From assembly GCA_947474595.1 (NCBI GenBank), contig CANJIV010000005.1:124001-188000 (forward strand): a DNA stretch of 64,000 nucleotides, read 5' to 3'. The position numbers were made by a program, and so were the translations under genes. Position 1 is the first letter of the stretch. The number at the start of each line of letters is the position of its first letter. Source of the stretch: Solirubrobacterales bacterium (GTDB taxonomy: Bacteria; Actinomycetota; Thermoleophilia; Solirubrobacterales; Solirubrobacteraceae). Below the pieces are notes generated by a model, which saw only the letters and a list, made by a program, of their open reading frames with translations, ran no database searches and was not told the DNA's origin. Positions 32,658-40,482 of this stretch are shown here, in pieces.

Positions 32658-34400
32658 GTGACGTCAGCCCGTGACACCCCCGCCACCCTACGAATCGCCC
32701 TAGCCCAGATCAATACGGTCGTCGGCGACTTCGATGCAAACGCGGCCAAGGTCAGTGAGCGGATCCTCGAGGCCCAAGAGGCCGGCGCCCCCTTGGTCGC
32801 CTTCCCCGAGCTCACCTTAAGCGGCTACCCGCCAGAGGACCTCCTTCTAAAAGAGCACTTCCTTGCGGATGCCTGGGCCGCGCTCAACCACATAGCCCTA
32901 TCAACGCGCGGGATCGTCGCAGTAGTCGGCTTCCCCGAGAAGGCCGATCGGGTTTTTAATGCTGCCGCTGTCTTGGCCGAAGGTGAGGTTAAGGCGATCT
33001 ACCGCAAGGTCCACCTCCCAAACTATGGGGTATTTGATGAGCGCCGCTACTTTCAGCCCGGCAGCCATGGCGCCATCTTCAACCTTGGCGAGCATAGGAT
33101 CGGGATCACGGTCTGTGAGGACATCTGGGAGACCGGGTCCCCGCTGGCCGACGAGGCGCTCGGAGGAGCTAGCCTCGTGGTCAACTTATCTGCGTCCCCG
33201 TACCACGTCGATAAGGGTTACCAGCGCGAGCAGATGTTCTGCCAGCGTGCCCGCGACAACGCCGTTGCACTTGCGTACTGCAACCTCGTAGGCGGTCAAG
33301 ACGAACTTGTTTTTGACGGTCAGTCGATGGTGATAGATAAAGCGGGCGTCGTGATAGCTCGTGCTGGTCAGTTTGCCGAAGAACTGCTCGTTGTCGATCT
33401 TGATCTCGCCGCCGAACCAGACCCGGTGCGCGCTGGCGCTAAGGCACGCGCTTCGGCCACCAGTCCTCGGGTTGAAATGCTGGGCAAGATCGATCTACCA
33501 ACCGCCGCCAACGCGACTCCCGCGACGAATGTATCGGTGATCTCAGATCCCCTGGGCACCGAAGCCGAGGTCTACGGCGCGCTCGTGCTCGGCTTGCGCG
33601 ACTACGTCTCCAAGAATGGCTTCCAGCAAGCGATCTTGGGGCTCTCCGGCGGGATCGACTCGGCACTAGTCGCGTGTATCGCCGTTGATGCGTTGGGTAG
33701 CGAACGCGTCAGCGCTGTAGTGATGCCTTCGCCCTACTCATCAGAGCAGACCCAAAGCGATGCCCACCTAATGGCGTCTGGGCTAAAGATTGAGTCGACC
33801 CAACTCGCGATCGAACCGGTAATGGCCGCCTATGACCAAGTCCTCTCCGATCTCTTCGCCAATCATCAGCCCGACCTTACGGAGGAGAACCTCCAGGCCC
33901 GCATCCGCGGCAACCTTCTGATGGCGCTCTCCAACAAATTCGGCTCAATCGTCTTGACGACAGGCAACAAGTCGGAGATGTCGGTTGGTTACTCCACTCT
34001 TTACGGCGATAGCGCTGGCGGCTTTGCTGTCATCAAAGACGTTCCAAAGACCCTCGTCTACAGACTCGCGCGACACCGTAACCAACAGTCGGATGCGCCG
34101 ATTCCTGAGGCCATTCTCCAACGAGCCCCCAGCGCAGAGCTGCGACCTGGTCAACGCGACGACGACTCACTGCCGCCCTATGAGATTCTTGATCCGATCT
34201 TAGAGGGCTACGTTGAGAACGACCTGGGACGCGAAGCGTTGGTAGCGAGTGGGTTTGACCCCGCCGACGTCGACCGCGTCATCGGCCTCGTAGATCGGGC
34301 CGAGTACAAGCGCCGCCAACAGCCGCCGGGGATCAAGATTACGCCGCGTGCCTTCGGACGCGACCGACGCATCCCGATCACCAACCGCTACGGCGGCTAG
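32658..34400 (+). CDS. nadE: Glutamine-dependent NAD+ synthetase
   Basis: A 580-residue two-domain enzyme that makes NAD from deamido-NAD, ATP and glutamine. The N-terminal nitrilase-type glutaminase (about 1-270) has Glu in AFPELTLSGYP, Lys in YRKVHLPNYG and Cys in ITVCEDIWE. The C-terminal synthetase (about 300-580) has the P-loop LSGGIDSAL and TTGNKSEMSVGYSTLYGD. GTG start at 32658. Its TAG shares the palindrome CTAG with the stop of the convergent thioesterase gene. Confidence 0.97.
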   Translation: MTSARDTPATLRIALAQINTVVGDFDANAAKVSERILEAQEAGAPLVAFPELTLSGYPPEDLLLKEHFLADAWAALNHIALSTRGIVAVVGFPEKADRVFNAAAVLAEGEVKAIYRKVHLPNYGVFDERRYFQPGSHGAIFNLGEHRIGITVCEDIWETGSPLADEALGGASLVVNLSASPYHVDKGYQREQMFCQRARDNAVALAYCNLVGGQDELVFDGQSMVIDKAGVVIARAGQFAEELLVVDLDLAAEPDPVRAGAKARASATSPRVEMLGKIDLPTAANATPATNVSVISDPLGTEAEVYGALVLGLRDYVSKNGFQQAILGLSGGIDSALVACIAVDALGSERVSAVVMPSPYSSEQTQSDAHLMASGLKIESTQLAIEPVMAAYDQVLSDLFANHQPDLTEENLQARIRGNLLMALSNKFGSIVLTTGNKSEMSVGYSTLYGDSAGGFAVIKDVPKTLVYRLARHRNQQSDAPIPEAILQRAPSAELRPGQRDDDSLPPYEILDPILEGYVENDLGREALVASGFDPADVDRVIGLVDRAEYKRRQQPPGIKITPRAFGRDRRIPITNRYGG

Positions 34401-34810
34401 TCCGCGTCGCGAACGGCGATCGTCATACGCGTCACCGCGCAGCGCCGACCGTCGTCATCAGATATCTCCACGTCCCACACCCAAGTCGTGCGTCCGGCGT
34501 GGAGGCGACGGGCCGTCGCATGAGCAGTGCCCGAACTAATCGGGGCTAGAAAGCTCGTGCTGTTGGAGAGGCCCATCGCCACCTTGTTCTTAGGTGCGAC
34601 GGCCAGATACGTAGCTGCAGAGGCCAGCGACTCGGCGATCGTTGCGTAAAGACCTCCGTGTACTAATCCCATGGGCTGTAAGTGTTGGGGCCCAATTACA
34701 ACCTGTGCGCGCGCAAACTCATCTCCTATTTCAAGCCACTCAATGCCGCAGTGCAGCATGAAGCCGCCGACTGGGAGTTCGAACTGCGCAGATGACTCTT
34801 TGTCGCTCAT
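34397..34810 (-). CDS. PaaI-type hotdog thioesterase
   Basis: A 137-residue single-domain hotdog protein. It shows the family pattern MGLVHGGLYATIAESLASAA (His-Gly-Gly and acidic catalytic zone) and SFLAPISSGTAHATARRLHAGR. Members hydrolyse acyl- or aryl-CoA thioesters. ATG 34810 gives the family N-terminus; a longer frame to 35014 lacks homology and runs antisense into the divergent gene. Its start codon is back to back with an in-frame ATG of the divergent gene (CATATG), although that gene more probably starts at 34883. Confidence 0.9.
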   Translation of the reverse strand: MSDKESSAQFELPVGGFMLHCGIEWLEIGDEFARAQVVIGPQHLQPMGLVHGGLYATIAESLASAATYLAVAPKNKVAMGLSNSTSFLAPISSGTAHATARRLHAGRTTWVWDVEISDDDGRRCAVTRMTIAVRDAD

Positions 34811-34882
34811 ATGACCAAAAGGGTACCCGCCGCGAATCGATCGGGCCGATCCGGTCGCTGGCTGCACTACGCTTCTGAGCCA

Positions 34883-35773
34883 ATGGACGCACTCTCTGAG
34901 CTCCCGCCCGAACAACGAGCCGTACTCTCGCTGATCCTCGAACGCCGCAAAGGGTACGACGAGATCGCTGCGATACTCGGGATCGACGCATTCGCAGTTC
35001 GCGCCAGAGCTCACAGCGCCCTTGACTCGCTAGCACCACTGGCGACCTCAGAGTTGACGCCATCGCGCCGGGCCGAGCTTTGCGACTATCTCCTCGACCA
35101 GCAAGACGACGAAGCCTACGAAGCGACATACCGCCATCTCCAGTCGTCGGCCCCCTCCCGAGAGTGGGCGCGGGCAGTGGCAGCCCAGCTAAGTGAGATG
35201 GCGCCCGACGCAGTGCCTGAGATCCCCGAAGAGGGATCAAATAGGCAATCCAGCTCCCGGCTTGGCGGCATCCTTCTTATTGCAGCCGTGGCGATAGGGA
35301 TCGCAGTGGGCGCCTACCTAATCTTCTTCAACGGTGAAGATGCCAGTCGCAGCTCCTCCAGTACCACCACATCAACACCAACCTCCACTGACGCTACACA
35401 GAACGCGCGACCCGTGGCCCAGATTAACCTTCTGCCGCCATCGGGTTCTGAGAGCAAGGCCGCAGGCTTAGCTCAAGTATTGGCCGCAGGCAACCAGCGC
35501 GCGATTGTGATTGCTGGGCAAGGTGTCGCGCCAGGAACTTACGCTGTCTGGCTCTACACCGATGGCTCAAACAACAAGCTTCTGGGCTTCGTGCCGACAG
35601 CCGTTACCTCGACGGGTAAGTTCGCAGCCCAAGCAGCGCTGCCAACAGGCGCGGGCGTTTATAAAGAGCTCGTGGTGACGACCCAACCGGTTCCCAAGAA
35701 CGCTCAAGATGTTCCAAAGGCGCCAGGTGAGATTGTTCTGCGCGGCGCCCTCAAGGGAGTACCTGCGAGTTAG
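34883..35773 (+). CDS. Membrane protein: sigma-region-4-like HTH, one TM helix, RskA-like outer domain
   Basis: About 296 residues from ATG 34883. The first 60 residues match a sigma-70 region 4 HTH (LPPEQRAVLSLILERRKGYD then EIAAILGIDAFAVRARA). A helical linker leads to one membrane helix (about 127-149). A Ser/Thr-rich tether and an outer beta domain follow, resembling the anti-sigma-K (RskA) C-terminal fold (GNQRAIVIAGQGVAPGTYAVWLY). No sigma region 2 is present, so it cannot be a whole sigma factor. It could be a membrane-tethered transcription regulator. An upstream ATG (34811) would add 24 residues. The domain reading is good; the role is inferred. Confidence 0.8.
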   Translation: MDALSELPPEQRAVLSLILERRKGYDEIAAILGIDAFAVRARAHSALDSLAPLATSELTPSRRAELCDYLLDQQDDEAYEATYRHLQSSAPSREWARAVAAQLSEMAPDAVPEIPEEGSNRQSSSRLGGILLIAAVAIGIAVGAYLIFFNGEDASRSSSSTTTSTPTSTDATQNARPVAQINLLPPSGSESKAAGLAQVLAAGNQRAIVIAGQGVAPGTYAVWLYTDGSNNKLLGFVPTAVTSTGKFAAQAALPTGAGVYKELVVTTQPVPKNAQDVPKAPGEIVLRGALKGVPAS

Positions 35774-35774
35774 C

Positions 35775-37397
35775 TCACGCGTCTTTGAGTAGCTTGCCGG
35801 GATTCATGATCTCTGTCGGATCAAGTGCCAGCTTCATCGCCCGCAATGCGAGCAGCCCTATCTCCCCCACCTCACTGGGCATCCAGCGCATATGGTCGGT
35901 GCCGATTGCGTGGTGATGGGTAATCGTGCCTCCGTTGGCGACAATCGCATCGCAGGCCGTCATCTTTGCCGCCTGCCACTGCTCCTGCTCAGACCCAATC
36001 TCTTGTCGAGCGATGAATGTGAAATACAGCGAAGCCCCTGTTGGATAGAGGTGAGAGATGTGACACATAACCAACGCAGGAGTGCCGCGTGCCGTGAGTG
36101 CGCTGCGAAGTGCACCAGCCACGGCTACGTGGAGGTCCATCACGTTTGACCACTGTGTGGCAGTCTCGAGTGTCTCTACCATCACGCCACGCTCAAGCAG
36201 ATCGTCTCGTAGATACGGTCCAGCGAACCTCCCCTTAGCCCAATGTTCGCCGGGAGACCTACCCACGGCCAGCCCACCAGCCTGACTGAGTAGAGCAGCA
36301 GTCCTACTACGACGGCGGGAGACCTCTGCGCGCGTTCCCTCCCAGCCGAAGATCGCCAGACAGCCGCCCGAATAGCCGCGTAGCCCAAGATAACGGCGCC
36401 CGACAGCCCCCTTTGCCCCGCCCGCCCCAGCAAGCGCCATCGATAGCTGGGTCTCTTCTTCGTCGCTTAGCCGTGCCACGTCGGGTGATGCTCCGGATTG
36501 TTCGACCATTCTTAGTGCTTGGGCTCCCTCGGCGAAGCTACGAAAGAACCATCCCTCATATCTCTTCACCTCGGGAAGTCGATGAACACGTAGTGCAGCT
36601 TGAGTGATCACCCCAAGTGTTCCTTCAGAGCCGATGAACAACTCGGCCAGCTTGGGACCTGCAGCGCTTGCTGGCATCGGCGCTAAATCGATATCACCTA
36701 CGGGGGTCGCGCATTTAAGTCCGACTACGAGCTCGTCGATGCGGCCATATCCTGTGGATGCCTGGCCGGCAGATCTGGTCGCCACATACCCACCGATCGA
36801 CGCATACTCATAGGACTGCGGAAAATGGCCCAAGGTAAGGCCATTGGCGTTGAGTGCAGCTTCGGCGTCCGGACCGCGTAATCCGGCTCCAAAGACCGCA
36901 GTCAGCGACTCATCATCAATCTCAGTGAGGGAGTTCAGGCGCGCCAGATCTAGTGCGATCACAGCCAAACAGCCCCCGCGTAACGCCGATACACCTCCAA
37001 CAACGCTAGTTCCTCCACCGAAAGGCACCACCGCGACCCTCAGATCGACGCAGAGTTTCAGCACCGCTAGTACCTCGGCGTGACTGCCAGGAAATACGAC
37101 GGCGTCGGGAGCTTGATGAGCGTCGCCTGCCCGTTGGCGCACGAGATCTAAGTAGCCCTTGCCGGCCGCGTGCTGGATGCGCATGCGCCGGTCGTCACAG
37201 ACATTGCAATCACCGACAGCTGCGACAAGCGCCGCCCGCGCATCCGGCGACAGCGTGCTTGGCCTAAGGTCGACGTCCTCGATCGCTACGGGAGGCCGTA
37301 GCTGCGTAGCCATCCCCACGCGGTCTCGCAAAATCTCGACTGCATGTTCGGGCAGGGGTTGCCGACGAGACGGGTCCCCCCACCCCCACCAGCTCAT
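35775..37397 (-). CDS. FAD-binding oxidase, alkyldihydroxyacetonephosphate synthase-like
   Basis: This 540-residue flavoprotein of the GlcD/VAO family begins with SWWGWGDPSRR, a hallmark of the alkyl-DHAP synthase-like branch. The FAD-binding PCMH domain (about 90-270) has PFGGGTSVVGG and a QSYEYASIGGYVATRS stretch. The C-terminal FAD-linked oxidase domain ends with HHAIGTDHMRWM and PTEIMNPGKLL. Relatives oxidise 2-hydroxy acids or form ether lipids; the substrate is not determined. ATG 37397 has GGAG six bases upstream. It follows apt and an SRPBCC gene in the same direction. Confidence 0.9.
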   Translation of the reverse strand: MSWWGWGDPSRRQPLPEHAVEILRDRVGMATQLRPPVAIEDVDLRPSTLSPDARAALVAAVGDCNVCDDRRMRIQHAAGKGYLDLVRQRAGDAHQAPDAVVFPGSHAEVLAVLKLCVDLRVAVVPFGGGTSVVGGVSALRGGCLAVIALDLARLNSLTEIDDESLTAVFGAGLRGPDAEAALNANGLTLGHFPQSYEYASIGGYVATRSAGQASTGYGRIDELVVGLKCATPVGDIDLAPMPASAAGPKLAELFIGSEGTLGVITQAALRVHRLPEVKRYEGWFFRSFAEGAQALRMVEQSGASPDVARLSDEEETQLSMALAGAGGAKGAVGRRYLGLRGYSGGCLAIFGWEGTRAEVSRRRSRTAALLSQAGGLAVGRSPGEHWAKGRFAGPYLRDDLLERGVMVETLETATQWSNVMDLHVAVAGALRSALTARGTPALVMCHISHLYPTGASLYFTFIARQEIGSEQEQWQAAKMTACDAIVANGGTITHHHAIGTDHMRWMPSEVGEIGLLALRAMKLALDPTEIMNPGKLLKDA

Positions 37398-37398
37398 C

Positions 37399-37836
37399 TC
37401 AGCTCCCACAGGTCCGCTCCAATCCATCTAATGCCTCTCCTAGTAGCTTCCGCGAGGCCTTACGCACAACCGGCCCTCCAAGCTTGCTGAGACCACGCAT
37501 CTTCTGCCGCGAGACGAGCGTCACGGTCGAGCCATCCCCGGCGGTCTCGACAATCACCTCCGTGACCGACTCCGATAGGAGGTTCTCAAAGGGAGAGTTC
37601 TCAAGCCTCTGATACCAGCTGCGCCGGTTGGGCTCTTGGGAGTCTAGGAGCTCAAAGTCGACTCGGATCGTCTTCCCTTTTTGGGTTCTAAATGCCACCG
37701 TCCAGGCCTCCTCGGTCGCAGCTTCAACTCGCCGCGCGCGCGGCCACCAACGAGTCAAATGACTGGGATCGCCGACGACTCTCCAGATCGCCTCGGGCGT
37801 GGCATGCAGCGTCCGGCTAGCTCGGACGGTAGGCAT
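37399..37836 (-). CDS. SRPBCC (START/Bet v1-like) family protein
   Basis: A 145-residue single domain with the polyketide-cyclase/START pattern: TVRASRTLHATPEAIWRVV, DPSHLTRWWP, and the final helix VRKASRKLLGEALDGLE. Such proteins bind hydrophobic ligands in a helix-grip cavity. ATG 37836 overlaps the apt stop (TGATG), which argues against a longer frame to 37929. It may be co-expressed with apt and the flavin oxidase. The ligand is unknown. Confidence 0.82.
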   Translation of the reverse strand: MPTVRASRTLHATPEAIWRVVGDPSHLTRWWPRARRVEAATEEAWTVAFRTQKGKTIRVDFELLDSQEPNRRSWYQRLENSPFENLLSESVTEVIVETAGDGSTVTLVSRQKMRGLSKLGGPVVRKASRKLLGEALDGLERTCGS

Positions 37837-38360
37837 CAGCTGTCGCCGTAGTCGACGAGAGCGTGTACCGGCGTTCCCGTGAACCTCGCACGGCCGCCAA
37901 GAAATGACAGTTCGATTAGAAAGGCGCAAGCGACCACCTCCCCGCCAAGCCCAGCGACTAACTCGCAGAGCGCCGCTGCCGTCCCGCCGGTCGCCAGCAG
38001 ATCGTCGTGAACTAGCACTCGCGCTCCAGTCTCTAAAGCATCGGCGTGTAGCTCAAGAGCGTCAACCCCATATTCGAGTACGTACTCGGCCGAGATAGTC
38101 GAGCTCGGCAGTTTGCCGGGCTTACGAGCCGGGACAAAGCCAGCGCCGATGCGAGCCGCTAATGCGGGTCCGAGAATAAACCCGCGGGCCTCAGCGGATA
38201 CGACGTAGTCAATCGCCAAGGGCTCGGCAAAAGCTGTCAAACGATCGACGGCCGAAGCGAGCGCGGCCGAGTCTCCCAACAGCGGAGTTATGTCTTTGTA
38301 GATAATCCCGGGGGTCGGAAAGTCTGGAACTTCGCGGATATATTGGCTGAGGTCAATCAC
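37836..38360 (-). CDS. apt: Adenine phosphoribosyltransferase
   Basis: This enzyme salvages adenine to AMP with PRPP. The 174-residue protein has the family N-terminus IREVPDFPTPGIIYKDITPLL, SAEARGFILGPALAARIGAGF, FVPARKPGKLP and the PRPP loop VLVHDDLLATGGTA. The length is normal. In many bacteria apt sits near relA/secDF; here it is in a small unit with an SRPBCC protein and a flavin oxidase. Confidence 0.97.
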   Translation of the reverse strand: MIDLSQYIREVPDFPTPGIIYKDITPLLGDSAALASAVDRLTAFAEPLAIDYVVSAEARGFILGPALAARIGAGFVPARKPGKLPSSTISAEYVLEYGVDALELHADALETGARVLVHDDLLATGGTAAALCELVAGLGGEVVACAFLIELSFLGGRARFTGTPVHALVDYGDS

Positions 38361-38393
38361 TATCTACAGCCTTAAAGCGGCCTGAACCGCTAA

Positions 38394-39170
38394 CTAACCA
38401 GTTATCTTGCGAAGGTCGCGAACCAGCAACAGATGCTTGAGATGGGTCGCCGTGGCAGCGAGATTCTCCAAAGTCTCGATCGCCTCTTTCCGACGCTGCG
38501 GATTGCGCGAGCGCAGAGATGGCGCAAGGATCTGCTGTAGCAGCGCCGACTCTCTGTCTGCTGAAGTTCTAAAGACCCGCAGGTTTCGGCCGGCAACCCC
38601 ATATCGGGCGAGCTCTGTAACCGCGCGTACAATTTCACGCTCGGTCTCATCGTAGTAGCGCGTAGCCCCCTTGCGCTCGCCCTTAATAACGCCGAACTCT
38701 TCTAGCTCGGCGACTAACTCTGGCGCTGCGCCGGTTTCATCGACGACATCGTCGAGCGTGTACAGGGCGCCCTCTGAAGGTGCCGTTACCGAAGTTGACC
38801 GTCGAGCCTGACGCACCTCGCGTTGGTTGGTCAGCTCGGCAGAGATGAAGTCATCTTCTGTCCGACCTCCGGCAAGCTCTTGACGAATTACGCGAAGGGG
38901 CAAGAACTCATCACGCTGCAGGCGCAAAATCGTGCGCAGACGAGCTACATCGGAGGCCGAGTAGAGCCGGTAGCCGCCAGGCGTGCGCCGCGGTGCCATC
39001 AGCTTTTGATCCTCTAGGTAGCGGATCTTCGAGATTGAGATATCGGGGAACTCCTGCCCCAAAGACTTCACCACTGAACCTATCGTCATCGATTTAAGTC
39101 GCAGCGGGCCCTCTAGCGGCTTGCGCGATAGATCGGGGGTAGTAGTTTGGGTTGCTTGAGTCATGGTCAC
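38394..39170 (-). CDS. MerR-family regulator, FtsR (Rv1828) type
   Basis: A 258-residue regulator with an N-terminal MerR winged HTH (about 28-100: MTIGSVVKSLGQEFPDISIS, KIRYLEDQKLMAPRRTPGGY). A long helical C-terminal effector-like region follows rather than a metal-binding tail. In mycobacteria and corynebacteria the homologue sits next to the FHA protein GarA/OdhI and, in Corynebacterium, activates ftsZ. Here it overlaps the FHA gene (ATGA), keeping that synteny. Its role in division control is inferred from that context. Confidence 0.88.
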   Translation of the reverse strand: MTMTQATQTTTPDLSRKPLEGPLRLKSMTIGSVVKSLGQEFPDISISKIRYLEDQKLMAPRRTPGGYRLYSASDVARLRTILRLQRDEFLPLRVIRQELAGGRTEDDFISAELTNQREVRQARRSTSVTAPSEGALYTLDDVVDETGAAPELVAELEEFGVIKGERKGATRYYDETEREIVRAVTELARYGVAGRNLRVFRTSADRESALLQQILAPSLRSRNPQRRKEAIETLENLAATATHLKHLLLVRDLRKITG

Positions 39171-39634
39171 CTAGCCAAGAACGTAAGTTTGTATTTACCA
39201 ATTTGCAGCTCGTCGCCATCAGTCAGGCGACTCGAATCTACACGGCGACGGTTGACGTAGCTTCCGTTGAGAGAGCCGCAGTCATCGAGGCTCCACTCTT
39301 GGGCGCGCCGCACCAAGATCGCGTGATCTCGCGAGACGGTGACGTCGTCAAGAAAGACACCACAGTCGGGATCGCGCCCAATTGTGACTCTTTCGCCTTG
39401 CAGGACAAAGCTCTCCCCCACTCTGCCGCCGCCAGCTCGAATTACTAACGCGGCGCCCTCAGTATCGACGACAGCCTCAATATCGATCGCCTCGATCTCG
39501 CCGGTCTCACCAACACGATATGTGGCGGTGGTTGGCTCGCCAGGGCCATCCGGGCCCATATATGCGCCGCATTTCTGACAGTAGTTTGCGCCCTCGACGT
39601 TAACGAAGGAGCACTCAGAACAGTGCACGGCCAT
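39167..39634 (-). CDS. FHA-domain protein with N-terminal zinc ribbon (GarA-like)
   Basis: A 155-residue protein with a zinc ribbon (Cys5, Cys8, Cys19, Cys22). A linker with EPTTATYRV resembles the phospho-threonine ETTS motif of GarA/OdhI. The FHA domain (about 65-150) has VTIGRDPDCGVFLDD, TVSRDHAIL and SLNGSYVN. In other actinobacteria the phosphorylated form controls 2-oxoglutarate dehydrogenase and glutamate metabolism through kinase PknG/PknB. Translation is coupled to the MerR gene. The zinc ribbon is an addition relative to mycobacterial GarA. Confidence 0.9.
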   Translation of the reverse strand: MAVHCSECSFVNVEGANYCQKCGAYMGPDGPGEPTTATYRVGETGEIEAIDIEAVVDTEGAALVIRAGGGRVGESFVLQGERVTIGRDPDCGVFLDDVTVSRDHAILVRRAQEWSLDDCGSLNGSYVNRRRVDSSRLTDGDELQIGKYKLTFLAR

Positions 39635-39780
39635 CGCGCTAGCCCCGCTTGTCTTTACTGTTCATGCTCAAACGCCGAGGCGGTCGAGCTTTAATTATCT
39701 CCCACGAGCACGTCAGCATCAGGTCTCCTCCAAGGGCCGGGCGAGGCGTGAGTATAGCCGCCTTGGGCTGAGGATCAACT

Positions 39781-40482
39781 TCAGCTTGAGGGTGTCAGGC
39801 TTGCGTTGCGCCTGCCACGTAGATCTGCCACCGCGTCTCTGATGTACATGGCCGTAGCCAAGAGGGCCAGAGCGAGGCCGATGTAGAGAAAAAGTTCGCC
39901 AACCAAGCGCCATCCCACCAAGGCGGCAAAGATCGAAGACATGACCGGCCAAACCGCGAGGCGCCCTGGCCAATTTACTTGCAGCTCGATAGCCCGCTTT
40001 AGCGCCATCCTTCCAGCGACGAGCATGAACACCTCCCGGATCACGAGAACCACGAGCGCCCACCTCGGCAGTAGTTCATAGCGATAGCAAACGACAACGC
40101 CGCTGATAATCAAGAGGCGATCAGTGATTGGGTCAAGCAGCGTGCCCAGTCGGCTGTACTGCCCGGTTATGCGAGCCGCCATTCCATCGGCGTAGTCACT
40201 CCAAGCGATCACCGCAAAAGCTATGGCGCCCAAGGTCGACTCCCCGCCGCTTCGGAACTCAAGCCACACGAATATGGGAATCAAGACCAAACGGACATAG
40301 CCAATCGCGTTCGGAATCGTCCAAGGGTTGAGTGGATTGCCGGCAAGCGTCGCTGGTGGCGTAGGCCCTGACCGATCAAAGCCAAAGAGGCGCCTAAAAG
40401 TCAGCGGCCCACTACTCCCCTTTGGAGCTTTTAGGGTTCCATCGTGGTGGTGATCATCTGACGCTATGGGAGAGTCTGCCAA
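39781..40482 (-). CDS. CDP-alcohol phosphatidyltransferase (PgsA-like)
   Basis: A 233-residue integral membrane enzyme. The signature D-x2-D-G-x2-A-R-x8-G-x3-D-x3-D is complete in DYADGMAARITGQYSRLG followed by TLLDPITDR. Products are likely phosphatidylglycerolphosphate or a related phospholipid from CDP-diacylglycerol. Five to six hydrophobic helices are visible. The first 50 residues are hydrophilic. The start is probably TTG 40482, which overlaps the proS end by 19 bases; no ATG or GTG exists in a better place. The PgsA-like/FHA/MerR grouping recalls the mycobacterial Rv1822-Rv1828 region. Confidence 0.88.
   Translation of the reverse strand: MADSPIASDDHHHDGTLKAPKGSSGPLTFRRLFGFDRSGPTPPATLAGNPLNPWTIPNAIGYVRLVLIPIFVWLEFRSGGESTLGAIAFAVIAWSDYADGMAARITGQYSRLGTLLDPITDRLLIISGVVVCYRYELLPRWALVVLVIREVFMLVAGRMALKRAIELQVNWPGRLAVWPVMSSIFAALVGWRLVGELFLYIGLALALLATAMYIRDAVADLRGRRNASLTPSS

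Noticed and set aside
34811-35014. Longer N-terminus for the PaaI thioesterase
   Set aside because: The added 68 residues have no hotdog-family resemblance and are antisense to the sigma-region-4 membrane protein gene.
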